DNA of 64,000 bases. Source: Asparagopsis taxiformis. Its lineage: Eukaryota > Rhodophyta > Florideophyceae > Bonnemaisoniales > Bonnemaisoniaceae. Below the pieces are notes generated by a model, which had not been told where the DNA came from, did not search any database, and worked only from the letters and a program-made list of their open reading frames with translations. This document shows positions 32,451-41,552 of this stretch, piece by piece. The translations under genes and the position numbers were made by a program. The stretch covers positions 1 to 64,000 of the forward strand of contig JALQPE010002094.1 of assembly GCA_030407315.1 (NCBI GenBank), given 5' to 3'. Position 1 is the stretch's first letter. Every line of letters starts with the position of its first letter.

Positions 32451-33941
32451 ATGGAGATCACAATCGCCATACGAAGCGGCATTGTGACTGGCTTTATTGA
32501 GGCTGTGTTTCTGCTCGTTATTTCCCCCATTATCTCTCGTGCAACCGCGCGTGTTTATAACTACATGACCACTTGCATGTTACTGGCCGGTCGCAAAGTG
32601 AAAATTCGCGACAATTCAACTTCAGTTGAGGACCTGGTACCGCGTAGTTTCCAGGCTATGGGTGCCCTATATCGAAAAATGACGCAACAAACGTCCGAGG
32701 CGCATTTTGGTGTCGCGCGTTTGTTTGTTACCGTATCTATTTCGCTGTTTCTTACCACTGGTATGTTTCTTCTTGGAACGTTTACAGACGGTCGTACAGA
32801 GCCTGTATTCAGAAATCAGTCAGTTGCAGTGTGGAATGGTGGCCGATTCGTGGATACCAGTACGTTGTCCGGTTTGGACGGTCAGGCTGGTGATATTGCA
32901 GAGATGACACGCGTGAGGATTGCTTGTATTGTTCCTTACGAAAGCTTTGCGTATAAACTGCATGCTGTCGGGTTTCAAGATCCGCAACTCTTGTTTGAGG
33001 ATGGTGGAGATCCCGACTCGTTCATTTGTCTAGATGGAACGAGAACCAAGCAGACGGTTGGAATCGAGCTATACATTCAAGATAAAACAATTATTCCTGC
33101 AGCGCAGCCTGTTTCAAGAAAGGATATGGGTGGGCAACCTGCGTCATTCCAATTCATTCAAAATATGGTCAGAAGCCGGACGCCCAACTTGTGTCGCGTC
33201 AATGTAACGAGTGGGGGAGAAACGATGGATTGGGCGTTTTCACAAGAAGATAGTGCCTCGAAAACAAGATTTGCAGTTCGTGCCATGCGTAATGAATCAG
33301 ACAATAATGCCATCCTGGTGAAAGTGGGCGTGGCGTACCATTACCTGGACAGCGATCAAACGGATTTGGTTGAGGTCCAGCCGGATTGTTCGCAATTAAG
33401 CTTGACGATGTTTGCGGACAATCGTTTCACGGCGAAAATTCAAGAAGACGGCGTCGAGCTCAACTTGCGACATTTGGAAATGGTTATATTGGACATGCTT
33501 GTGGGGCTCGTTAAATCCGGATACGAACGATCGGAACCGGAGGAGGTGATGTTTCACGCGTACTATGCAGGGGTACTGCATCCGAACAAGGACGGGAGTG
33601 GCGACGGTGTCAAATTCAAGTCCAAGCAAATTGACCTGAGTGTGGAAATGAGACAGATTACAGTGATGGCTGACGACGCGGTTGTGGGGCTGTATTTGAC
33701 GATTATTGGTACGCTGATTCTTGTGATCGTGAGTGTACCGTTGCAGCCAGTGGTGAGAATGACGAGTCCGGCGTATATTTCGGCGCTGTATAGCTCAAAT
33801 AGGGTGGGCGGTGGTGATGGTAAACGGGAGGCGCAATCGGATTTGCTGGAGATTACCGAGCGAGGTGGTCATCTTCATGTGGGTGTTGTACCCGATAATG
33901 GCGGTACAAGAGAATTGCGTGTGGTTGATGATGTGGGATGA
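32451..33941 (+). CDS. Three-TM-segment protein of unknown family, paralogue 1
   Basis: 496 residues, function unknown. A hydrophobic stretch at residues 10-30 (SGIVTGFIEAVFLLVISPII) is followed by the conserved SRATARVYNYMTT. A second TM segment lies at about 92-112 (FVTVSISLFLTTGMFLLG). Then comes a domain of about 290 residues with four cysteines that the paralogue shares (contexts RIAC, FICLDG, NLCRV, PDCSQL), suggesting two disulfides and an extracytoplasmic location. A third TM segment is at about 411-431 (LTIIGTLILVIVSVP), followed by VRMTSPAYISALY and a short hydrophilic tail of about 55 residues. The ATG at 32451 is chosen because the paralogue starts at the same point. It is intronless and sits between NLR loci 1 and 2. 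I do not recognise the family. Confidence 0.85.
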   Translation: MEITIAIRSGIVTGFIEAVFLLVISPIISRATARVYNYMTTCMLLAGRKVKIRDNSTSVEDLVPRSFQAMGALYRKMTQQTSEAHFGVARLFVTVSISLFLTTGMFLLGTFTDGRTEPVFRNQSVAVWNGGRFVDTSTLSGLDGQAGDIAEMTRVRIACIVPYESFAYKLHAVGFQDPQLLFEDGGDPDSFICLDGTRTKQTVGIELYIQDKTIIPAAQPVSRKDMGGQPASFQFIQNMVRSRTPNLCRVNVTSGGETMDWAFSQEDSASKTRFAVRAMRNESDNNAILVKVGVAYHYLDSDQTDLVEVQPDCSQLSLTMFADNRFTAKIQEDGVELNLRHLEMVILDMLVGLVKSGYERSEPEEVMFHAYYAGVLHPNKDGSGDGVKFKSKQIDLSVEMRQITVMADDAVVGLYLTIIGTLILVIVSVPLQPVVRMTSPAYISALYSSNRVGGGDGKREAQSDLLEITERGGHLHVGVVPDNGGTRELRVVDDVG

Positions 33942-35083
33942 GGTACGTCTGATGTGTTGAGCGAATTTTTTATTCACCTTTTCAATTGTACATGTAATTG
34001 AAAATAAACTGAGGAAACGTGTAAAGGAATTTTATGCACGGTATATTTTAATCCACAAAGGATAAGTAGCGGTGCCAGGCGGCTGTACTACTTTCTCGAG
34101 ACGGCGCACTGTTGTAACAGCGATTAGCAGGAGTTTTCGACACAATACAGCGGTATCCTGTGAAACGACACGTACTGGAGGAAAGTTTTTGACGCCGAGC
34201 TCAGCCTGAGAATGAACTACGAGTGGATGTGCATGCTAAAGAAGTCAATAATTGTTTGAAAAAACACAGTGAACGAGAAGACAACCTTGGGAAAGTAGAT
34301 TGCTGGTATTCCACGTGGTACTATGTATATCGACAAAAACGCAAATGTTCAACGGCAAATGCAACCATAGACAAGAGAGTTAAAAATACATCGAACACGT
34401 TCCACTACAGGCCGGAGAAACGCTCCCACTCTTCAAGCTGGGTTCATGTGCCGCCTGCACGGCATAATAAGCGGGGCAAATTCGCCTCGGAGGCACTCAT
34501 CCCCGGAAACACCCCCTGACGAGAAGAGAGCTGTCGTCAACGAATGAATTGAAAGCGTCCCGCGAGCGCCCCCTGAACGAGTGCAAGCATATTTTATTGC
34601 AGGCGTAAATTTAGCGCAGCTGTACGTATATAAAAATCAGTTAGTTTTTCGACTTCATTTCAAGACTTGTATGTCGACTGCTGCAAAATATTCAAAATAG
34701 TAGCGCGAGATTTACAACCGCGTCGACAAGATATTGTTTCCACTATCACATCTGAGCTGGCAATTTAACCAGCTTCTTCGCACCGCAGTTTGCAGATGCG
34801 GCATCACACGGTTGTAGTACATACTTTCCCGTCCGCATCATCGCCTTAACAGGACATATTCAAGAATGACAATGCACCGCAGCGTCGCAGACGCATATTT
34901 GTCGTTCCCTCTCCCTAATCATCTCCATCTCATTATATACCACAATCAGGAGGGGGGTAGCAAACTGAATTCATCCATTCACTTCAACCTGCTCATAATC
35001 TCATCTCAATATATCTAGTCTCGACGCTATAGCATTGACCAACATCCATCCCGTGTCTAAATCTACACCAGTTCCCCGCTACT
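33942..35083. other. Intergenic between the two TM-protein genes
   Basis: 1.1 kb without a supported gene; the frame at 34223-34519 has no recognisable features. A TATATACC element at about 34936, some 145 bp before the ATG at 35084, could be a TATA box for the second gene. Confidence 0.5.
34930..34945 (+). promoter_or_regulatory. Possible TATA element for the second TM-protein gene
   Basis: ATTATATACCACAA lies about 145 bp upstream of the start codon, in a C/T-rich promoter-like stretch. No comparable element was confirmed at the paralogue. Confidence 0.3.
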
Positions 35084-36529
35084 ATGAGAATCATTCTCAA
35101 CGTACGTAGTGGAATCGTCACAGGCGTGATAGAAGCCATGTTCCTACTCATCTTCTCCCCGATTCTATCCAGAGCTACGGCGCGTGTCTACAACTATATG
35201 ACGACTCGCATCCTCCTCGCTGGTACATCGGTGCCCATATGCGATTATTCAACATCCGTGGAGGATTTTATACCGCGTCTCAGCCAGGCTATCCGTAGCC
35301 TATATCAGCCACACGTCAAACGGGTTGGTATCTGGCGCAGTTTCGTCACTTTATTTATCTCACTCGTTCTAACAACCGGCATGTTTCTCCTCGGCGTCTT
35401 CACAGACGGTTCATCGGTGCCTCTATATCGCCCATCAACCGTCCAGGTCTGGAACGGTGGCGGCGTCGTGGATACTCTTTCTCCGTCGTTATCTTTTGGA
35501 AAAGCGCGAGATATTCCTCTTATATCTCGAAACAGTGCCGTATGTGCAGATCAATACAGCTCAAATTCCTTCTTCTTTCATGCAATCGGATACGACGCAT
35601 CGGCTTCCGACGGCAATTTCACGCTGCAAAGAGGCATCTGTATGGATGGTATACACACGAAACAGACGATCGGAATCAACGTAACCGTTGGTGATATCAC
35701 GTTCAATCCGTCCTCAGAACCGGTTCGTAAACAGGATATGCAAGGTGTACCAGCATCATTTACATTTGTTCGAAACATCACCAGGACAAACGCACCGGAC
35801 TATTGCCGTGTCGACATCGTCAGCAAAGGAACGAAACAACGATGGACATTTTCCAATGAAGATTCAACGCGAGCCCGATTCGCCACACGTGCCACACGAA
35901 AATCCAACGGCGAGATCGTGCTACAAGCCGGTGTCGTCTATCATTACGCAGATAGTTTCGAAACAATCAACATCGAAACACGCGATGACTGCTCCAAATT
36001 AAGCGCGGACCGCTTCGCCGACAATCGTCTCCACGCCGAAATCAAACCGGTTGGCGTCCAAATAAATCTGCGCCATTTGGAGCTTGTGACAGCGGATATG
36101 CTCATGCAGCACGTACGCTCCGGATATGCGCGTGTGGAAATAAGAGAGATCATGTGGCGCATGTATTATGCTGGCACACAATCGGGTGGGAATGGAGAAA
36201 TGATGGGCGGATTTTCGTCGCAGATTATTGATGTCCTTGCCGGTATGCGATCGATTACTGTCATTTCCGAACGTGCAGTGGTCGGTCTGGGCTTGACGCT
36301 GTTTGGTACGCTGGTGCTTGTGGTCGGATGTGTGCCGTTGAAACCACTCGTGCGTATCACAAGCCCCGCTTATGTTTCGGCAATTTATCGCGCAAATAGA
36401 CAGGACGACGCGCGTGCCATGTGGGATGGCCGCTCGGATTCCTTGAGGGTTTTGTTATGTGATGGGGCGTGGCATGTGAAGCCAGTTGTGGATGACGGTG
36501 GGAATGAGCGGCGATTTCGGCATTGTTGA
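35084..36529 (+). CDS. Three-TM-segment protein of unknown family, paralogue 2
   Basis: 481 residues, clear paralogue of the gene at 32451. Shared features: RSGIVTGVIEAMFLL at the N terminus, SRATARVYNYMTT, STSVEDFIPR, LTTGMFLLGVFTDG, the four cysteines (SAVC, GICMDG, DYCRV, DDCSKL), INLRHLE, and a C-terminal TM segment at about 399-419 followed by VRITSPAYVSAIYRANR. Topology is likely the same: two N-terminal membrane segments, a disulfide-bonded ectodomain, one C-terminal membrane segment and a cytoplasmic tail. The tails differ. The start is MRIILNVRSG, aligned with the paralogue. It is transcribed toward NLR locus 2, which lies on the other strand with its 3' end 131 bp away. A piece of this gene's 3' end recurs at about 43815-43925. 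Function unknown. Confidence 0.85.
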   Translation: MRIILNVRSGIVTGVIEAMFLLIFSPILSRATARVYNYMTTRILLAGTSVPICDYSTSVEDFIPRLSQAIRSLYQPHVKRVGIWRSFVTLFISLVLTTGMFLLGVFTDGSSVPLYRPSTVQVWNGGGVVDTLSPSLSFGKARDIPLISRNSAVCADQYSSNSFFFHAIGYDASASDGNFTLQRGICMDGIHTKQTIGINVTVGDITFNPSSEPVRKQDMQGVPASFTFVRNITRTNAPDYCRVDIVSKGTKQRWTFSNEDSTRARFATRATRKSNGEIVLQAGVVYHYADSFETINIETRDDCSKLSADRFADNRLHAEIKPVGVQINLRHLELVTADMLMQHVRSGYARVEIREIMWRMYYAGTQSGGNGEMMGGFSSQIIDVLAGMRSITVISERAVVGLGLTLFGTLVLVVGCVPLKPLVRITSPAYVSAIYRANRQDDARAMWDGRSDSLRVLLCDGAWHVKPVVDDGGNERRFRHC

Positions 36530-36660
36530 TATTTATTGATAAAATATTTTGACTTCGTGGAACAGCGCAGAATTGGTAAATATTATCAATTTTTGGCTAC
36601 CTAATCACGCACTCTCGCCCAACGAAGACCACAGGACTCCACTGCAGATTAGTGCCAAGG

Positions 36661-39600
36661 TCAGCTGTTCTCCTTTTCAACGGATGCCATTGCTGCTACA
36701 ATTGTGTGGCTAATCGTGCGGACGAAGTGCATTTGTTTCTCTTTGTGTTTCACACTCATCCCGTTTGTTACTCCATCTTTGTTCTCAACACCAGTCACGC
36801 TTTCCAGAGATTTGAGGGTTTCTAGAATATCCTTGATATTATACTCTTTCTCACTCGCCATCCTCTGCAGAAATCCTTCAATGATGAACACATTTTTTCC
36901 GTCCTCGTTTACCGTTTCGAACAAAAGTTTCGGATCTTTGCAATCATCCAATGTCAGCCGATAAAATACAGGGATGAGATATACCCTACGCTCTCCGCCC
37001 GTCTTGAATCGTTGCAGAAAGCACATTAGTTCTTTCATGGTATACTTCTGGGCAGCAAATTCGGGTGAAAGTATCACTACAGCAACCTTCGCTGTCTTCA
37101 TAGCATTCATCCATTTCACCAAGGCCTTCACCCCAGATGCATGTTTCACCCTGTTCAGAAACACCTTGAAGCCCAGGGCTACCAATAATGCGTACAACGG
37201 CTCGGCGATGGCTAACCTGTCCGCGCCGGCATGGCTGATGAAGATATCGTACAATTCTTCGCTTTCATCAACACTGCTTTGCTCTTCATCAATCTCTTCA
37301 GCCTTATGCTCCAGTAGGGCTGGGTCGGGTCGTAACAGTATGGGTAGGGGTGGTTCATCGCGTGATGGGAATTGAGTGTTGTTAGTGATGAGATCGACAT
37401 ATTGTAGACCCCCTGGTTCTATTGAAACCCACAAGCGAGATGTATTGGAACAATAATACGCTGATTTGAAATTGTCCTCCATGGTGGCTATAGTAAATGA
37501 CTTTCCACCATGCTCATATATCACATTCTTCGGAATTTCGATGCCAGACGATGTGGTTTGCCGTTTGCAAGTGAGGTGAGGGATATTACTATTTCTCGAT
37601 GTATTATATTCCTCAAACGGCTGTGGTTCGTCCAACAACATTCCAGATAACACGCTCCACGACAGGTACTTTCTCTTGATCGTCCAATTCGTTCTGAATG
37701 GTTTTGTTAACAAAGTAGCTGACACGATGCTGCCATCTGTGCTAAAGGACAACAACTCAATTTCTTGGTGTAGTTCGGTAATTGACGGAGAAATCAACAA
37801 CCCTGACGTTGATGGCGATGAAATCTGTTGTTGGTCGGGTGTTGAAGATGCTGCATAATGCTCCAGATTGGAGAATGAATGCAATACATCACCATTACGT
37901 GCATCAACGAGATGCACATCACATTTGTTCTTTCCAGAAAAGGCAACAACTTGCTGATCATTTGATACGGCGAAACTCTGCGGCTGAAACGGACGAGGAA
38001 AGCTGAAACTACAAATGACATGACCAGAAAGTCTTGATACATCACTTACATTACGCATCTCCAGACATTCATACCAGCGATTCCAAGTTAACATTGTTGC
38101 TCCGTCAGCGGATACTGCAAAATTACCCACCTCAGGTAGAAATGTATTGACTTGTTCATTTCTGTTCTTGACTTCTCTTGTGTCCCAAACATGTATTCGA
38201 TTCTTGTTTAGCACCAAAAGTTCTGAATGATCTCCAATACGAAGTGATCCGATAGAATGCATCGAAGGATGGCGAAGACTGTGCTCTGTCTCATTAAGAC
38301 CACCTGTTCTCACCCGCCACACACGTATTCGGTTCGACTTGTCCGCGGAGTACAACCAAAGCCCATCGCGACTGAACAGAACACAGTTCACATGTCGTTC
38401 AGGTTCTCTGGACGACATCCATATTTGCTTACCCTCGCTCATATCCCACAACTGAACGATTCCGTTGACCGATCCCGAGGCTAGGAGTCTCCCGTCACCA
38501 CTAAACACCACACTCCTGACTCGCGCTGTGTATCCTTCCAGTACATTTCTTGTGTCTTCGAAATTTGCTGTGTCCCAGACGCGAATCGTCCCATCCTTTG
38601 ATCCAGACGCTATAATATCCCCACTCCGCCTAGCTGCCAGTGATGTTACACAATCTGTATGTGCATCAACAATTCGGATAGCACTGTCCTCGATGTCTAT
38701 CACGAATAGTCTTCCTTTGATGGTACCGAGAACTACTTTGTCACATTTTGGTAACAGTTGCATACACTTGATTCGATCTTCTTCTAGTCCTTCAGCCTGA
38801 AAAGACTGCAATTTCTTGAACTCTTTCCAAATTATTACTCTTCCTCTTGAACTGCATGAATATATCAACCTTGACGAACGATCCACATATACATCGGCTA
38901 TGTCATCATCTTCTTCGTGACCGACGAGCAAACTCTTCTCGGACCCATCGCGACTATTCAGTACCCACACTTCCCCGTTCCTACCTCCTACAACCACTTC
39001 ATCTCCGCGCGCTCCAATGGACATGCTCCAAGAGTCGTCTTCTAGCGCCAACACACGTTTCAGCAAGCTCCGCCCACTGGTCAACACACCACGCCCTGGA
39101 CAAGCCCAAGGTCGTTGTACATAACGTTCAATGCCATAAACTAACCGCTCGACTATGCCGCTCTCGCTTTTCACATCACGCAGTCGACCATAGATCTGGA
39201 ACGCGCATTCACTGCGATTCCTCATACAGTGGGGAACCATACAAAGCTCCATTGCTCTAACGATGACATCAATATCGCGCACAATTCTTCTACCAGTTCT
39301 CGTCTTCTCATTTTTTTCCAAATATCTATGCAGCAGCTGAAATTCGGCAATGACTTTTCGGTATGGTGGATGCTCATCGTCTTCGTTCATTCGCTCCACC
39401 CACCTGTAATCGGTCAACAGCTTCAGCGCTTCAGAAACGCGTCTGGCGCCAAGCAAGTGTCGTACTACATTGTCGATCATATATTCGTCGTTCTTCTCCA
39501 GTTGCCACCATCCGTGGCCTTCAATGCTCTCGCAATCTCCTGTTTTTGTACTTGTTGACCTCTGGTACGCATCAAGCAGCCTTGCATGCCACCTGACCAC

Positions 39601-40956
39601 TCCATCTTCATGTTCAGCCAACTTTACACACATGCTTAGCACCAAATCATGCATGCAAACTCCCACTATCCCTTTGCCCTCCTCCCGAATTTCTGACACG
39701 AGACTGTTTCGTGATAAGATGATTACTCCAGGCATTACATCGCTTACATTCCAAAGTTTCTTGATAACATCCAACGGAAGACAGGCCTTCTTCCGCATGA
39801 TGCACAACGACTGGAAGAGATCTCCAGCTGTTGAAAGATCACCGAACTCAGTTGTGATCTCAGTTGCATCCCAACTCTCATCAAGAAGCTCGATGCTTGC
39901 CTCAAGTGTATTGGCTAGGCCCTTGTGCCTGGACCCACTTTCCTTAGCTGCGCGTCGCCTTATCCTTGTTTCCAATCTCTCCCAATACATACCCATAGCA
40001 TTCTGATCAAACCGATCCACACTAGGGTCCATGAGCTGCCTCACCCCAGACCCTGCCACACTCAGTGCAAGCGGTAGCCCTCCACACGTTTCTAAAATCC
40101 CCTCCATTGCCTCCCGGTTCTCACTCCACAGCGACGACACATCTGTCACTCTAACCCCAGCGTTGCAGCAAAATATCACAACACTTTTCTCACTATCATA
40201 TTCTTCAGGGTCCACCGCTGCACACACCCCGCCTCCCAACCTATATGCAACACGTCTGTTCCGTGTGGACGTCAACATTTTCATCAACCCGCTCCCATGC
40301 CCCTGCACCGCTTCGCACATAGCACACACCAATTTGTACACATCTTCATGGATATCCCAGACATCGTCGAGCAGCAATAGAACACGCTTCGTAACCAGAC
40401 GATCCATGAGGTGAGTGATCATGGTGCGGTGCGTGTATTGAGAGGCAGACAGATATTTGAAGCGCTCCAACAAGTCTGGGAATGCATACTTGACGAATGT
40501 CTGCAGCTGGAGAATGAGTGAGGAGAGTGTGACATCGTGGCCAAGCTCAATGAGCCACACCGCATCTGTGAATTTGGCCCAAATGTGCTCGTCCCTTCCG
40601 AGGGCGCATAGGATGGTGGTCTTGCCTACGCCGCTCATGCCGACAAGTGCCATGGAATTTGTGTTTGGGTCGTCGGACAGGAGGGTACGTTTGGCGAAGC
40701 TCTCTGGGGTGGGGGCTGTGGGTGAGAGGTCGAGTACGGGGGGGAGAATGGATGGGACGTAGAAGGCAATAGGTTTGGAGGCATCGGGGCTGGGAATGGA
40801 GGTCGTGGGGGGTGGAGGGGATGGATTGGAAGGAAGGGGTGATTTGTGAGGTGGAATTTGGACGAGGTTGGAAGCGGGGAGTTGTAATGGTGATGGTGGT
40901 GGTGATGGGGTGTTGTTGAAGTTGGAGCGGCGGGGTTGGGCGACGGCGTTACCCAT
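36661..40956 (-). CDS. NLR-like NB-ARC / WD40 / C-terminal TIR protein, locus 2
   Basis: Intact, 1431 residues from the ATG at 40956 (MGNAVAQPRR); the frame is open upstream but only with a GTG, and MG starts are shared by all paralogues. Pro/Ser linker to about residue 60; P-loop GMSGVGKTT (106-114); RVLLLLDDVWD; LTSTRN; GLPLALSVAG; true MHD in VCMHDLVLSM. The helical spacer has VVRHLLGARR and LLTDYRWVERMNED. WD40 repeats include IASGSKDGTIRVWDT and LASGSVNGIVQLWDM. TIR begins at about 1235 (LYDIFISHAG). Its BB-loop region is unusual: VKHASGVKAL in place of the CELRPGQNA type of its siblings. The probable catalytic Glu is in YTMKEL (about 1309). The C-terminal tail (YNIKDILETLKSL, GVENKDGVTNG) is conserved. 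Expected role: nucleotide-switched sensor with a TIR output; inferred from domains only. Confidence 0.92.
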   Translation of the reverse strand: MGNAVAQPRRSNFNNTPSPPPSPLQLPASNLVQIPPHKSPLPSNPSPPPPTTSIPSPDASKPIAFYVPSILPPVLDLSPTAPTPESFAKRTLLSDDPNTNSMALVGMSGVGKTTILCALGRDEHIWAKFTDAVWLIELGHDVTLSSLILQLQTFVKYAFPDLLERFKYLSASQYTHRTMITHLMDRLVTKRVLLLLDDVWDIHEDVYKLVCAMCEAVQGHGSGLMKMLTSTRNRRVAYRLGGGVCAAVDPEEYDSEKSVVIFCCNAGVRVTDVSSLWSENREAMEGILETCGGLPLALSVAGSGVRQLMDPSVDRFDQNAMGMYWERLETRIRRRAAKESGSRHKGLANTLEASIELLDESWDATEITTEFGDLSTAGDLFQSLCIMRKKACLPLDVIKKLWNVSDVMPGVIILSRNSLVSEIREEGKGIVGVCMHDLVLSMCVKLAEHEDGVVRWHARLLDAYQRSTSTKTGDCESIEGHGWWQLEKNDEYMIDNVVRHLLGARRVSEALKLLTDYRWVERMNEDDEHPPYRKVIAEFQLLHRYLEKNEKTRTGRRIVRDIDVIVRAMELCMVPHCMRNRSECAFQIYGRLRDVKSESGIVERLVYGIERYVQRPWACPGRGVLTSGRSLLKRVLALEDDSWSMSIGARGDEVVVGGRNGEVWVLNSRDGSEKSLLVGHEEDDDIADVYVDRSSRLIYSCSSRGRVIIWKEFKKLQSFQAEGLEEDRIKCMQLLPKCDKVVLGTIKGRLFVIDIEDSAIRIVDAHTDCVTSLAARRSGDIIASGSKDGTIRVWDTANFEDTRNVLEGYTARVRSVVFSGDGRLLASGSVNGIVQLWDMSEGKQIWMSSREPERHVNCVLFSRDGLWLYSADKSNRIRVWRVRTGGLNETEHSLRHPSMHSIGSLRIGDHSELLVLNKNRIHVWDTREVKNRNEQVNTFLPEVGNFAVSADGATMLTWNRWYECLEMRNVSDVSRLSGHVICSFSFPRPFQPQSFAVSNDQQVVAFSGKNKCDVHLVDARNGDVLHSFSNLEHYAASSTPDQQQISSPSTSGLLISPSITELHQEIELLSFSTDGSIVSATLLTKPFRTNWTIKRKYLSWSVLSGMLLDEPQPFEEYNTSRNSNIPHLTCKRQTTSSGIEIPKNVIYEHGGKSFTIATMEDNFKSAYYCSNTSRLWVSIEPGGLQYVDLITNNTQFPSRDEPPLPILLRPDPALLEHKAEEIDEEQSSVDESEELYDIFISHAGADRLAIAEPLYALLVALGFKVFLNRVKHASGVKALVKWMNAMKTAKVAVVILSPEFAAQKYTMKELMCFLQRFKTGGERRVYLIPVFYRLTLDDCKDPKLLFETVNEDGKNVFIIEGFLQRMASEKEYNIKDILETLKSLESVTGVENKDGVTNGMSVKHKEKQMHFVRTISHTIVAAMASVEKENS

Positions 40957-41552
40957 GTTTTGAGATGATGGTGATATCACCTGAGCTGAGCAGAAATGGT
41001 GTTCAAGGCGTCAAGAACTGATACTAAATTCAACAGTTGTATAGCGTTTTGATGGAGGGGATGTATGCGATGCGAGGCGAAGAACGGACAGAGATTGTCC
41101 AGACGCAATTCGTTTCAATGTGAGGAAGAATTTGTAGCCCAACCCAGCTGGCATGGCATCACATGGCTCTTACTTGGCAGAAGGCGGATAGATCCAAAGG
41201 CGACCTGGGGATTGAAAATCAGCTTATTTTTTCGTATCCAATAAATAGCTGCCAACTATCCTCGCTTTCATTCTGATATTGACACATGGGCGAGAGCGAA
41301 AAATAATTACGAAAAGCCAGCAATGAATTACAGTTCATCGCCATCCAATCAGCAAACGTGGGAAGATTGCGACCTGAAAACCTCGTGGTCGTGTGCTGCA
41401 CAGATGCTACTGTACTTCAGACATGCACACCCTGAGCATTTCTCAAGTAGCATCATACCACCCGTCGGAAACAGCTTAATTTGCATAATGTCTTTACATC
41501 CAAAGTACTACTTCTCTATCAACAACCACAATATAAGGCAACTACCATTCTG
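40957..41552. other. Intergenic between NLR loci 2 and 3
   Basis: About 600 bp, presumably the promoter of locus 2 (minus strand). Short frames only; nothing else recognised. Confidence 0.5.

Noticed and set aside
36661..40980. Start of NLR locus 2 at 40980
   Set aside because: That codon is GTG; the ATG 24 bases downstream gives the MG start that all paralogues share.
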